This document shows, one piece after another, positions 16,475 through 24,945 of a stretch of DNA of 64,000 bases; within the stretch, counting starts at the first letter, position 1, and each line of letters opens with the position of its first letter. The stretch is from NCBI RefSeq assembly GCF_045291395.1, contig NZ_CP152342.1:2604001-2668000 (forward strand). The letters run 5' to 3'. The DNA comes from MR-S7 sp000400995. GTDB taxonomy: Bacteria; Pseudomonadota; Gammaproteobacteria; Burkholderiales; Burkholderiaceae_C. The notes below the pieces were generated by a model. That model was not told where the DNA came from and did not search any database. It saw nothing but the letters and a program-made list of their open reading frames with translations. The translations under genes were made by a program, and so were the position numbers.

Positions 16475-16494
16475 GAAACGAGGAAGGGCGCGGC

Positions 16495-17424
16495 TCACGC
16501 CCGCTCCTGCAGCGCCTGGCGCACCGCGTCGGCGGTGAGCGTGGGCACGAAGCTCTCGATGAAGGCGTAGGCATAGCCGCGCAGCCATGCACCGCGCCGC
16601 AGCGCCAGGCGCGTGAGGTTGACCTCGAACAGGTGCCGCGCGTCGATGGCGCGCAGGTGCCGGTCGCGCTCGGCGTCGAAGGCGATGGAGGCGATCACGC
16701 CCACGCCCATGCCCAGCTCCACGTAGGTCTTGATGACGTCGGCGTCCATGGCGGTGAGCACGATGTCGGGCGCCAGGCCCGCGCCGGCGAAGGCATCGTC
16801 GATGTGCGCGCGTCCGGTGTAGCCGGTGTCGTAGGTGATGACGGGGTGGCGCGCCAGCGCCTGCAGCGTCACCGGCCCGCTTTCCTGCAGCAGCGGGTGG
16901 CCCGGCGGCACCACGACGCTGTGCGACCAGCGGTAGCACGGCAGCGTGACGAGCCGCTCGTAGCCGGCCAGCGCCTCGGTGGCCACGCCGATGTCGGCCT
17001 CGCCCGACAGCAGCATCTCGGCCACCTGGCGCGGCGAGCCCTGGTGCAGGTGCAGCGAGACCTGCGGGTACAGCGCGCGGAAGTCGCGCACCACCTGCGG
17101 CAGCGCGTAGCGCGCCTGCGAGTGCGTGGCCGCCACGGACAGGCGCCCGCGCTCGCTGGCGGTGAAGTCCGCGCCCGCGCGGCGCAGGTTCTCGGCCTCC
17201 AGCAGCAGGCGCTCGACGATGGGCAGCAGCGCCTCGCCCGGCGGCGTGAGCCCGGTGAGGCGCTTGCCCGCGCGCATGAAGATCTCCACGCCCAGCTCGT
17301 CCTCCAGCTCGCGGATCTGGCGGCTGACGCCGGGCTGCGAGGTGTAGAGCATGGTCGCCACCTCGGTCAGGTTGAAGCCGCGCCGCGCCGTCTCGCGCAC
17401 CGAGCGCAGTTGCTGGAAATTCAT
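16495..17424 (-). CDS. cysB: LysR-family transcriptional regulator CysB
   Basis: A 309-residue LysR regulator. The winged HTH occupies residues 1-60 (LYTSQPGVSRQIRELEDELG), followed by a CysB-type effector domain containing TTLPCYRWSH-like and ITYDTGYTGR stretches that bind O-acetylserine or sulfate/thiosulfate. CysB activates sulfate and sulfonate assimilation genes when sulfur is limiting. Its position between the sulfonate operon and the encapsulin region makes it the likely local regulator. The related SsuR/Cbl regulators have the same architecture, so CysB versus SsuR function is not fully settled. Confidence 0.9.
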   Translation of the reverse strand: MNFQQLRSVRETARRGFNLTEVATMLYTSQPGVSRQIRELEDELGVEIFMRAGKRLTGLTPPGEALLPIVERLLLEAENLRRAGADFTASERGRLSVAATHSQARYALPQVVRDFRALYPQVSLHLHQGSPRQVAEMLLSGEADIGVATEALAGYERLVTLPCYRWSHSVVVPPGHPLLQESGPVTLQALARHPVITYDTGYTGRAHIDDAFAGAGLAPDIVLTAMDADVIKTYVELGMGVGVIASIAFDAERDRHLRAIDARHLFEVNLTRLALRRGAWLRGYAYAFIESFVPTLTADAVRQALQERA

Positions 17425-17440
17425 GAATTGCTATGGGTTC

Positions 17441-17480
17441 GATAGCTCCTGGCGCTTGCCCCGCAAGCGCTGGAGCCGTT
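17441..17480 (+). repeat. dispersed palindromic repeat, copy 4
   Basis: GATAGCTCCTGGCGCTTG followed by CCCCG and CAAGCGCTGGAGCCGTTTTT. It separates cysB from ssuF. Confidence 0.9.
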
Positions 17481-17497
17481 TTTCTGTTGAATGGCGC

Positions 17498-17713
17498 TCA
17501 GAGCTTGGCGATGGAGACTTCGGTGGACTTGACGAGCGCCACGACGTCGGAGCCCACGGCCAGGCCAAGGTCGTCCACCGAGCGCGTGGTGATGACCGAG
17601 GTGACGATGCCCCAGGGCGTCTCCACGTCGACCTCGGAGACGACGTCGCCGCGGATGATTTCGCGCACCTGGCCCTTGAACTGGTTGCGCACGTTGATGG
17701 CTTGGATGGACAT
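17498..17713 (-). CDS. ssuF: SsuF-like molybdopterin-binding (TOBE/Mop) protein
   Basis: A 71-residue Mop-type protein consisting of a single TOBE domain (MSIQAINVRNQFKGQVREII ... VALVKSTEVSIAKL), the usual size for molbindins. In Pseudomonas putida a small protein of this type, SsuF, is the last gene of ssuEADCBF and is needed for sulfonate use; here it also follows ssuB, 42 bases downstream. It has no ATPase or signal peptide. Its molecular role in sulfonate use is not known; such domains bind molybdate or related oxyanions. Confidence 0.85.
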   Translation of the reverse strand: MSIQAINVRNQFKGQVREIIRGDVVSEVDVETPWGIVTSVITTRSVDDLGLAVGSDVVALVKSTEVSIAKL

Positions 17714-17755
17714 GGTTTTCTCCTGTGAAAAGTCCGGGGGGAGGGGTGAAAGAAA

Positions 17756-18559
17756 TCAGATGGCCCAGCGCAGGGCCAATGCGGGCAGGCCGCGCCAGCC
17801 GCCGTCGTCCTGCGCTTCCTCGGCGCCCGGCTTTTGCAGCACGCGGTCGAGGATGCGTTTCTCGATGGCGGCGAACTGCGCATCGCCCTGCGAACGCGGG
17901 CGCGCGAGGGCGATGCGCTCGTCCAGCGCGATGCGCCCGTCCTCGATGAGCACCACGCGGTCGGCCAGGGCCACGGCCTCCTGCACGTCGTGCGTGACCA
18001 GCAGCGCGGTGAAGCGGCGCTGCTGCCACAGCCCTTCGATGAGGCGGTGCATCTCGATGCGCGTGAGCGCATCCAGCGCGCCCAGCGGCTCGTCGAGCAG
18101 CAGCAGGCGCGGCTGGTGCACCAGCGCGCGCGCCAGAGCCACGCGCTGGCGCTGGCCGCCCGACAGGCGCGCGGGCCATTCGCCGGCGCGGTCGGCCAGC
18201 CCCACCTGGGCCAGCACCTCCAGGGCACGCGCGCGCTGGTCCCTGGGCAGGCCCAGCGTCACGTTGTCCAGCACGCGGCGCCAGGGCAGCAGGCGCGCGT
18301 CCTGGAACATGATGCGGGTGTCGCCGTGCAGGCCGTGCACGGGCCGGCCGTCGACGGCGAGGCTGCCCTCGCTCGCCTCCTCCAGGCCCGCGACGAGGCG
18401 CAGCAGCGTGCTCTTGCCGCAGCCGCTGCGGCCCACGATGGCGATGAACTCGCCGGGTTCGATGGCAAGCTGCGCATGGCGCAGCACCTCGCGCGCGCCG
18501 TAGCGCTTGGTGAGCTGGCGGATCTCGAGCCGCACACCGCCGGTGGTGTCCTGCGCCAT
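17756..18559 (-). CDS. ssuB: aliphatic sulfonate ABC transporter ATP-binding protein
   Basis: A 267-residue ATPase with Walker A (GRSGCGKST), signature (LSGGQRQR), Walker B (LLLLDEPLGALD) and H-loop (LVTHDVQEA). Together with SsuC and the binding proteins it imports aliphatic sulfonates. The start ATG at 18559 is one base after the upstream ssuA stop, so they are coupled. SsuF follows. Confidence 0.94.
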   Translation of the reverse strand: MAQDTTGGVRLEIRQLTKRYGAREVLRHAQLAIEPGEFIAIVGRSGCGKSTLLRLVAGLEEASEGSLAVDGRPVHGLHGDTRIMFQDARLLPWRRVLDNVTLGLPRDQRARALEVLAQVGLADRAGEWPARLSGGQRQRVALARALVHQPRLLLLDEPLGALDALTRIEMHRLIEGLWQQRRFTALLVTHDVQEAVALADRVVLIEDGRIALDERIALARPRSQGDAQFAAIEKRILDRVLQKPGAEEAQDDGGWRGLPALALRWAI

Positions 18560-18560
18560 C

Positions 18561-19520
18561 TCACGCTCCCGGCCTGAACAGGGGTGCGTCGAGCGCATCG
18601 ACGCGCCGCGGCAGCAGCTTCTCGGCCAGGAAGGCGTCGGCGATCTTCTGCTGCTCGCCCAGGACCTCGGGCACCACGGGGCGCACGGCGTAGCTGCGCC
18701 GGCCGTTGGCCTGCTCGATGGTGGCGGCGTCCAGGCCCCACACGGGCGCGAGCAGCTGCGCGGCCTCGCGCGGGTGCTGCTTGACCCAGCGGCCGGTCTT
18801 CTCCAGCTCGGCGTAGAGGGTGCGCAGCACGTCGGGCCGCGCCTGGGCGTAGCGCGTGCTGGCAAGGTAGTAGCGCTGGTACGAGGCGATGCCCGTGCCG
18901 TCGGCCAGCACGCGCGCGCCGGCCTGGCGCTGCGCGGCGGAGAGGAACGGGTCCCACACCACCCAGGCGTCGATGGCGCCGCGCTCGAAAGCGGCGCGGC
19001 CGTCGACGGGCGTCAGGTAGGCGGGCTGGATGTCGGCGAACGACAGGCCGGCCTTGTCCAGCGCGGCGATCAGCAGGTAGTGCGCGCCGGCGGCCTTGGC
19101 GAAGCCCACCTTCCGGCCCTTGAGGTCGGCGACGCTCCTGAGCGGGGAGTCGGGCTTGACCAGGATGGCCTGCGCCGAGGGCGACGGCGCTTCCTGCGCG
19201 ACGAAGGTCAGCCTGGCGCCCGCGGCCTGCGCGAACACGGGCACGGTGTCGGCCACGTCTGCGCTGAAGTCCAGGTTGTCGAGGTTGAGCGCCTCCAGGA
19301 GCGGCAGGCCGCTCGTGAACTCGTGCCACGCGGGCTGCACGCCCAGCGGGGCGAGCTGCTTTTCCAGCGTGCCCTGTGCCTTGAGCACGGCGATGAGGGT
19401 GGACGACTTCTGGTAGCCGATGCGCACGGTGGCGGCGCCTTGGGCATGCGCGAGGCCGCCCGCGGCGAGCGCCGCGAGGCCCGCCAGCGCATGGCGGCGC
19501 GAGAAAGCGGTGGTGGTCAT
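18561..19520 (-). CDS. ssuA: aliphatic sulfonate-binding protein (copy next to ssuB)
   Basis: A 319-residue periplasmic binding protein. Signal region FSRRHALAGLAALAAGGLAHAQG has a twin arginine and an AHAQ cleavage site. The SsuA core is clear: RIGYQKSSTLIAVLKAQGTLE, SPLRSVADLKGRKVG and DAWVVWDPF. It is placed between ssuC and ssuB, an extra copy compared with the classical ssuEADCBF order, and shares many blocks with the copy at 21730-22719. Two binding proteins probably widen the sulfonate range through one permease. The ATG at 19520 fits the signal peptide. Confidence 0.92.
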   Translation of the reverse strand: MTTTAFSRRHALAGLAALAAGGLAHAQGAATVRIGYQKSSTLIAVLKAQGTLEKQLAPLGVQPAWHEFTSGLPLLEALNLDNLDFSADVADTVPVFAQAAGARLTFVAQEAPSPSAQAILVKPDSPLRSVADLKGRKVGFAKAAGAHYLLIAALDKAGLSFADIQPAYLTPVDGRAAFERGAIDAWVVWDPFLSAAQRQAGARVLADGTGIASYQRYYLASTRYAQARPDVLRTLYAELEKTGRWVKQHPREAAQLLAPVWGLDAATIEQANGRRSYAVRPVVPEVLGEQQKIADAFLAEKLLPRRVDALDAPLFRPGA

Positions 19521-19548
19521 GGAATGAGCCTTTGGAATGTGGAGGGGG

Positions 19549-20409
19549 TCACTTCTTCTGATAGCCGGGATGCCAGCGCAGCCACCACTGTTCGAGGGCG
19601 CGCGCGAACACGTCGGCCAGCTTGCCGAGCAGCGCATAGAGCAGGATGCCCACGAGCACGATGTCGGTCTGCAGGAACTCGCGCGCGTTCATGGTCAGGT
19701 AGCCGATGCCCGACTGCGCGGAGATGGTCTCGGCCACGATCAGGATCACCCACATCAGGCCCAGCGAGAAGCGCAGGCCCACGAGGATGGACGAGAGCGC
19801 GCCGGGCAGGACGACGTCGCGGTAGAGCTGCCAGCGCGTGAGGCCGTAGGTGCGGCCCATCTCGATCAGCGCCGGGTCCACGTTGCGGATGCCGTGGAAG
19901 GTGTTCAGGTACACGGGGAAGAACACCGAGACGGCGATCAGGAACAGCTTGGCCGATTCGTCGATGCCGAACCACAGGATCACCAGCGGGATCAGCGCGA
20001 GCGCCGGGATGTTGCGCACCATCTGGATGGAGGAGTCCAGCAGCGTCTCGGCCCAGCGCAGCGAGCCCGTGAGCAGGCCCATCAGCAGCCCGAGCCCGCC
20101 GCCGATCGCCAGGCCCGCCAGGGCCCGGCCCGCGCTCACCTTCACGTGCGTCCACAGCTCGCCCGAGGCGGTGAGCTCCCACGCGGCGCGCACCACGGCC
20201 GAGGGCGCGGGCAGCACGCGCGTGGACAGCCAGCCAAGCGTGGATGCCGCCTGCCACGCGGCGACGAGCGCCAGCGGCACGAGCCAGGGCACGAGGCGCC
20301 AGCCCACGCCGGCGGCAAACGCGGCAAGGCCCACGAGCGCGCCCGGCTCCTGCGGCGCCGCGACGGCGGCGGCCGCGCCGGTGTCGAGTTCGCGAAGGGC
20401 GTGTGTCAT
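19549..20409 (-). CDS. ssuC: aliphatic sulfonate ABC transporter permease
   Basis: A 286-residue inner-membrane permease with six main hydrophobic segments. The EAA-type loop is seen near DPALIEMGRTYGLTRWQLYRDVVLP. It has a 40-residue cytoplasmic N-terminus. Strong ribosome site GGAGGGCGGCC precedes the ATG at 20409. It follows ssuD by 12 bases and precedes the ssuA copy by 28 bases. Confidence 0.94.
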   Translation of the reverse strand: MTHALRELDTGAAAAVAAPQEPGALVGLAAFAAGVGWRLVPWLVPLALVAAWQAASTLGWLSTRVLPAPSAVVRAAWELTASGELWTHVKVSAGRALAGLAIGGGLGLLMGLLTGSLRWAETLLDSSIQMVRNIPALALIPLVILWFGIDESAKLFLIAVSVFFPVYLNTFHGIRNVDPALIEMGRTYGLTRWQLYRDVVLPGALSSILVGLRFSLGLMWVILIVAETISAQSGIGYLTMNAREFLQTDIVLVGILLYALLGKLADVFARALEQWWLRWHPGYQKK

Positions 20410-20421
20410 GGCCGCCCTCCT

Positions 20422-21597
20422 TCAGCTCTGCGCCGCACGGGGCACGAACAGGTTGGCCACGGCCTCGCCCGCCGGCTGGCCGAACGGGCCAAAGGGCGCG
20501 CCGCCCGCGAGCTTTTGCTGCGTGCGCAGCGGCAGCAGCGGGAACACCAGCTCCGCGAAACGGTAGGCCTCCTCCAGGTGCGGGTAGCCCGAGAGCACGA
20601 AGGTGTCGATGCCAAGCTGCGCGTATTCCTCGATGCGCGCGGCCACCGTCTGCGGGTCGCCCACCAGCGCCGTGCCCGCGCCGCCGCGCACCAGGCCCAC
20701 GCCGGCCCAGAGGTTGGGGCTGATCTCCAGATCGGCGCGGCTGCGTCTGGCGCCTCCCGCATGCAGCGCGGCCATGCGGCGCTGGCCTTCCGAGTCCATG
20801 CGCGCGAACGCGGCCTGGGCCTGCACCACGGTCTCGTCCGTGACGTGGCTGATCAGTTCCTCGGCGGCGGCCCAGGCGGCCTCGTCCGTTTCGCGCACGA
20901 TCACGTGCAGGCGAATGCCGAACTTCAGCGTGCGGCCGTGGCGCGCGGCCCTCTCGCGCACGTCGGCGATCTTCCTGGCCACCTCGGCGGGCGGCTCGCC
21001 CCAGGTGAGGTAGGCATCGACTTGGCTTGCGGCCAGCTCGTGCGCGGCCTCGGACGAGCCGCCGAAATACACCGGCGGGTAGGGCTTCTGCACGGGCGGA
21101 AAGAGCAGCCGGGCGCCCTTTACCTGGAGGTGCTCGCCCTCGTAGTCGAGGCCGGCGCCGTCATGGCTGCGCGCCAGGATCTCGCGCCAGATGCGGATGA
21201 ACTCGGCGGACTGTTCGTAGCGCTGCCCGTGGTCCAGGAACACGCCGTCGCCCTCCAGCTCGCCGCGGTCGCCGCCGGTCACCAGGTTGACGAGCAGGCG
21301 CCCTTCGGAGAGGCGGTCGAAGCTCGCGGCCATGCGCGCGGCCAGGCTGGGCTGGTGCAGGCCGGGGCGCACGGCCACCAGGAATTTCAGGCGCCGGGTG
21401 AAGCCGATGAGGCTGGACGCGACCACCCACGGGTCTTCGCACGAGCGGCCCGTGGGGATGAGCACGCCCTCGTAGCCCAGGCTGTCGGCGGCGATGGCGA
21501 CCTGCTTGACGTAGTCGTGGTGGACCGGGCGGCCGCCCCGGGCGGTGCCCAGGTAGCGGCTGTCGCCATGGGTGGGGATGAACCAGAAGATCTGCAT
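20422..21597 (-). CDS. ssuD: FMNH2-dependent alkanesulfonate monooxygenase
   Basis: A 391-residue LLM-class enzyme close to E. coli SsuD (381 residues). Diagnostic stretches are MQIFWFIPTHGDSRYLGT, ATGRSCEDPW-like TGRSCEDPWVVASSL, VNLVTGGDRGELEGDGVF and YPPVYFGGSSEAAHE. It splits sulfonates to aldehyde and sulfite in the cytoplasm using FMNH2 from SsuE. A 35-codon open frame ends eight bases before its start. Confidence 0.96.
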   Translation of the reverse strand: MQIFWFIPTHGDSRYLGTARGGRPVHHDYVKQVAIAADSLGYEGVLIPTGRSCEDPWVVASSLIGFTRRLKFLVAVRPGLHQPSLAARMAASFDRLSEGRLLVNLVTGGDRGELEGDGVFLDHGQRYEQSAEFIRIWREILARSHDGAGLDYEGEHLQVKGARLLFPPVQKPYPPVYFGGSSEAAHELAASQVDAYLTWGEPPAEVARKIADVRERAARHGRTLKFGIRLHVIVRETDEAAWAAAEELISHVTDETVVQAQAAFARMDSEGQRRMAALHAGGARRSRADLEISPNLWAGVGLVRGGAGTALVGDPQTVAARIEEYAQLGIDTFVLSGYPHLEEAYRFAELVFPLLPLRTQQKLAGGAPFGPFGQPAGEAVANLFVPRAAQS

Positions 21598-21604
21598 GGG
21601 GGCC

Positions 21605-21712
21605 TCAGTACGAAATGGCGAAGGGCAGGCCGGGCCAGCGCAGGCCCCAGGCGGCGGCCGTGGTGACGACCAGGCGCTGGATCTGGTGGCGGGGGTCGAG
21701 GGAAGGGTTCAT
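21605..21712 (-). CDS. small open reading frame (35 residues) between ssuA and ssuD
   Basis: ATG at 21712 to TGA at 21605 encodes 35 residues beginning MNPSLDPRHQIQRLVVT and ending LPFAISY. It fits neatly between ssuA (stop 21730) and ssuD (start 21597), with gaps of 17 and 7 bases. Its G/C-rich third positions resemble coding sequence. It could be a real small protein or a coupling ORF for ssuD translation. No homologue is recognised by me; codon conservation across relatives would decide. Confidence 0.45.
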   Translation of the reverse strand: MNPSLDPRHQIQRLVVTTAAAWGLRWPGLPFAISY

Positions 21713-21729
21713 GGCGGTGCTCCTGCGGT

Positions 21730-22719
21730 TCAGGGCCGGGCGATGACGACGGCATCGCTGACCTGGATGGGTTTGGGAATCAGCTTGAGCGCGTGGAAGG
21801 TGTCGGCGATGCGCTGCTGGTCGGCCGCCACCTCGCGCGTGATGGGCTTCACGTTGAACTCGTAGCGGCGCAGCGCCAGCTCCACCACGTCCACCGGCAG
21901 GCCCTGCAGCGGCGCGATCAGCTCGGCCGCCTGCCGCAGGTTCTTCTTGAGCCAGATGCCGCGCTCCACCGCGTCGGCGAACACGGCCTCGATCACCTGC
22001 GGGTGGCGCGCCACGAAGCCGCGCTCACCCAGGTAGTACTGGTAGTTGTTCACCACGTCGGGCGTGCCGGGCGCGCCCGTGCCGTCGGCCAGCACGCGCG
22101 CGCCGATGCTCTTCTCGGCCGCGGCCTGGAACGGGTCCCACACCACCCAGGCATCGACGCTCTTGCTCTCGAACGCGGCGCGGCCGTCGGCCGGCGCCAG
22201 GTACACGGGCTGGATGTCGGAGAGCGCAAGGCCGTGCTTTTCGAGCTGCTTGACCAGCAGGTAGTGCACGTTGCTGCCCTTGTTGAGCGCGACCTTGCGG
22301 CCCTTGAGGTCCGCCACCGAGCGCAGGGGCGAGTCCTTGGGCACCAGGATGGCCTCGGCGCGCGGCGCGGCCGGGTCGTGGCCGATGTAGACGAAGCGCG
22401 CGCCCGCGGCCTGGGCGAAGATGGGCGGGGCCTCGCCTACATAGCCCACGTCCACGGCGCCGACGTTCAGGCCCTCCAGCAGCTGCGGCCCGGCGGGAAA
22501 TTCCACCCACTTCACGCCGAAGCCCAGCGGCTGGAGCTTCTTCTCCAGCGTGCCCTGGGCCTTCTGCAGCACGAACAGGCTGGCGGCCTTCTGGTAGCCG
22601 ATGCGCAGCACCGGCTGCTGCGCCCAGGCGTGGCCGGCCTCCGCGAGGGCGCTCAGGCCCAGCAGCGATGCGAGCGCCGCCCGGCGCGTGGGGGAAAAGA
22701 ACCAGTTCAATGACAACAC
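21730..22719 (-). CDS. ssuA: aliphatic sulfonate-binding protein (copy next to ssuE)
   Basis: A 329-residue periplasmic binding protein. The N-terminus carries a twin-arginine signal (SPTRRAALASLLGLSALAEAG) ending in AWA-Q. Core blocks match the other SsuA: RIGYQKAASLFVLQKAQGTLE, SPLRSVADLKGRKVALNKG, DAWVVWDPFQAA. It sits at the classical ssuA position between ssuE and ssuD. The pair diverges in the region GEAPPIFAQAAGARFVYIG versus ADTVPVFAQAAGARLTFVA, consistent with different ligand preferences, which is inference. Confidence 0.94.
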   Translation of the reverse strand: MLSLNWFFSPTRRAALASLLGLSALAEAGHAWAQQPVLRIGYQKAASLFVLQKAQGTLEKKLQPLGFGVKWVEFPAGPQLLEGLNVGAVDVGYVGEAPPIFAQAAGARFVYIGHDPAAPRAEAILVPKDSPLRSVADLKGRKVALNKGSNVHYLLVKQLEKHGLALSDIQPVYLAPADGRAAFESKSVDAWVVWDPFQAAAEKSIGARVLADGTGAPGTPDVVNNYQYYLGERGFVARHPQVIEAVFADAVERGIWLKKNLRQAAELIAPLQGLPVDVVELALRRYEFNVKPITREVAADQQRIADTFHALKLIPKPIQVSDAVVIARP

Positions 22720-22844
22720 GATGCAGTTCCTCGGGTAGCGGTGCCCCGCGCTCGGCGCCGGGCGAAGGCCATCCCTTCCGCGCGCGGAGGCGGAATGGCC
22801 GGGGGAAACGGGGAAGGGGCGGAGAGGGCGACGGCGCGGCGCCG

Positions 22845-23444
22845 TCAGACGCTACATCGCACCTGCGAGAACGGCACCGGCGCGAAATAGGTGGCCGGCG
22901 CGGGCGCGGACAAGGCGGGCCGCAGGGTTTCGGTGACGAGCAGGTTCACCGCGTCGTCGATGCGGCCGGCCACGTCGCCGGCCACCTCGTGCGAGCCCTC
23001 GGGCGTGACCACCACCTGGGCGTCGGTGGCATAGATGCCCGGCAGGATGTGCTTGGCGCCCAGCGACTGCAGCACAGGCCGCAGCGCATAGTCCAGCGCC
23101 AGCATGTGGTGCGGGCTGCCGCCCGTGGCCAGGGGCAGCACGGTCTTGCCCTTGAGCGCCGTCTGCGGCAGCAGGTCCAGGAAGACCTTGAGCACGCCGC
23201 TGTAGGCGGCCTTGTAGACCGGCGTGGCGATGACGAGCACGCGCGCGTCCAGGACCCGCTCCACGGCATGGGCCACGCTGCGGTGGCCGGTGTCGGCCAG
23301 CAGCAGCGCCTGCGGGTTCAGATCGCGGATGTGCAGGTGCTCGGGCGGCGCGCCGCGCCGCGCCAGGCGCAGGCCCACGGCGTCGAGCAGCGCGGCAGAG
23401 CGCGAACGCTGCGAGGGGCTGCCGGCAATCAGCAAGGCGGTCAT
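22845..23444 (-). CDS. ssuE: NADPH-dependent FMN reductase
   Basis: A 199-residue flavodoxin-like reductase with phosphate-binding loop GSPSQRSRSAALL and TPVYKAAYSGVLKVFLDLLPQ, typical of SsuE. It reduces FMN with NAD(P)H and passes FMNH2 to SsuD, and possibly to the LLM enzyme at 2238-3338. First gene of the sulfonate operon. The 125-base gap to ssuA contains G/C-rich dyads, including GGCCAT...ATGGCC, but no gene. Confidence 0.94.
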   Translation of the reverse strand: MTALLIAGSPSQRSRSAALLDAVGLRLARRGAPPEHLHIRDLNPQALLLADTGHRSVAHAVERVLDARVLVIATPVYKAAYSGVLKVFLDLLPQTALKGKTVLPLATGGSPHHMLALDYALRPVLQSLGAKHILPGIYATDAQVVVTPEGSHEVAGDVAGRIDDAVNLLVTETLRPALSAPAPATYFAPVPFSQVRCSV

Positions 23445-23461
23445 GGTAGTGCTTTCCTTTT

Positions 23462-23503
23462 CATAGCTTCCAGCGCTTCTCGGACAAGCGCTGCAGGCCG
23501 ATT
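23462..23503 (+). repeat. dispersed palindromic repeat, copy 5
   Basis: CATAGCTTCCAGCGCTT, CTCGGA, CAAGCGCTGCAGGCCGATTT. It lies between the sulfate-binding protein stop and the ssuE start, 18 bases before ssuE. Confidence 0.92.
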
Positions 23504-23509
23504 TGGCTC

Positions 23510-24547
23510 TTACTTCTTGGTGTAGATCTGGTCGAAGCTCGCGCCATCGGCGAAGTGCTCTTTGTCCGCCTTGGCCCAGCCGCCGAACGCCTGATCGATG
23601 GTCACCAGCGTGAGCTTGGGGAACTGCGCGTCGAACTTGGCCTTGGCCTTCTCGCTCGTGGGGCGGTAGTAGTTCTTGCCCGCGATCTCCTGGCCCTCGT
23701 CGGAATACAGGTGCTTGAGGTATTCCTCGGCCAGGGCGCGCGTGCCCTTCTTGTCCACCACCTTGTCCACCACGGCCACCGTGGGCTCGGCCAGGATGGA
23801 CAGCGAGGGCACGACGATCTCGAACTTGTCCTTGCCGAATTCCTTCAGTGCCAGGAAGGCCTCGTTCTCCCAGGCCAGCAGCACATCGCCCACGCCGCGC
23901 TGCACGAAGGTGATGGTGGAGCCGCGCGCGCCGGTGTCGAGCACGGGCACGTTCTTGAAGAGCTTGCCCACGAAGTCCTTGGCCTGGCTATCACCACCGT
24001 TTTGGCCGCCGTACTTGCGCTTGGCGAACTCCCAAGCCGCCAGGTAGTTCCAGCGCGCGCCGCCGCTGGTCTTGGGGTTGGGGGTGATGACCTGCACGCC
24101 GGGCTTGACCAGGTCGTCCCAGTCCTTCAAGCCCTTGGGGTTGCCCTTCTTCACCAGGAACACGATGGTCGAGCTGTAGGGCGCCGAGTTGTGCGGCAGG
24201 CGCTTTTGCCAGTCGGCGGCCAGCAGGCCGTGCTTGGCCAGCGCGTCCACGTCGCCGCCCAGGGCCAGCGTGGCCACGTCGGCGTCGATGCCGTCGATGA
24301 TCGAGCGCGCCTGCTTGCCCGAACCGCCGTGCGACTGCTTGAGCTGCACGTCCTGCCCCGTCTTGGCCTTCCAGTATTTGGCGAATGCCTGGTTGTATTC
24401 GGCGTACAGTTCGCGCGTCGGGTCGTAGGAGACGTTCAGGAACTGCACCGGTTGCTGCGCGGATGCGGGCAGGGAAAGTCCCCACCCGAGGGTGGCGGCA
24501 AGGGCGGCCGCGAGGGGAAACTTGATAAAGTGGCGGCGATTTTTCAT
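23510..24547 (-). CDS. sbp: periplasmic sulfate-binding protein
   Basis: A 345-residue binding protein with signal peptide MKNRRHFIKFPLAAALAATL ending in SASAQQ. Family blocks are clear: LNVSYDPTRELYAEYNQAF, SHGGSGKQARSIIDG, ALGGDVDAL, NPKTSGGARWNYLAAW and GVGDVLLAWENEA. It binds sulfate (or thiosulfate) for the CysTWA importer, whose genes are not in this window. An AT-rich divergent promoter region separates it from yggX. Whether it is Sbp or CysP is a matter of ligand preference not readable here. Confidence 0.93.
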   Translation of the reverse strand: MKNRRHFIKFPLAAALAATLGWGLSLPASAQQPVQFLNVSYDPTRELYAEYNQAFAKYWKAKTGQDVQLKQSHGGSGKQARSIIDGIDADVATLALGGDVDALAKHGLLAADWQKRLPHNSAPYSSTIVFLVKKGNPKGLKDWDDLVKPGVQVITPNPKTSGGARWNYLAAWEFAKRKYGGQNGGDSQAKDFVGKLFKNVPVLDTGARGSTITFVQRGVGDVLLAWENEAFLALKEFGKDKFEIVVPSLSILAEPTVAVVDKVVDKKGTRALAEEYLKHLYSDEGQEIAGKNYYRPTSEKAKAKFDAQFPKLTLVTIDQAFGGWAKADKEHFADGASFDQIYTKK

Positions 24548-24664
24548 GGGTGCTTCCGTTGCGTTGAATGTCGATGCAACGCATTCTGGAAGTCGCTCTT
24601 CAAAACTGGAACAAATAAGATTTCAGTTTGTTATAGCAAAAACATCTGAAACAGGAATCCCACC
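24548..24664. promoter_or_regulatory. divergent AT-rich promoter region sbp / yggX
   Basis: The 117-base gap is far more AT-rich than its surroundings. It contains ACAAATAAGATTTCAG followed by TTTGTTATAGC, a partly symmetrical ATAA/TTAT arrangement like CysB-binding regions. A CysB-controlled sbp promoter is inferred. Confidence 0.5.
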
Positions 24665-24939
24665 ATGGCACGCACCGTCCATTGCATCAAGCTCGGCCAG
24701 GACGCCGAGGGCCTCGACTTTCCCCCTACCCCGGCGAACTCGGTAAGCGCATCTACGAAAACGTCAGCAAGCAGGCCTGGGCCGACTGGCTCAAGCACCA
24801 GACCATGCTGGTCAACGAGAACCGCCTGAACCTGGCCGACGCCCGCGCCCGCCAGTACCTCGCCCGGCAGATGGAGAACCATTTCTTCGGCGGCGGCGCC
24901 GAGGCCGCCGCAGGCTACGTGCCTCCCACCAGCAGCTAA
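24665..24939 (+). pseudogene. yggX: Fe(2+)-trafficking/oxidative damage protection protein, frameshifted
   Basis: The frame from ATG 24665 gives MARTVHCIKLGQDAEGLDF and then leaves the family sequence. The rest (PPYPGELGKRIYENVSKQAW to the end) continues in the next frame to 24939. The break is at the C run 24722-24726: five C instead of the six needed for FPPYP. Restoring one C gives the normal 91-residue YggX, a small cytosolic protein that protects Fe-S clusters and manages labile iron. A sequencing or assembly error is more likely than a true null, since two other genes here show the same type of single-base loss. It is followed by mnmC after six bases. Confidence 0.88.
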
Positions 24940-24945
24940 GGCGCC

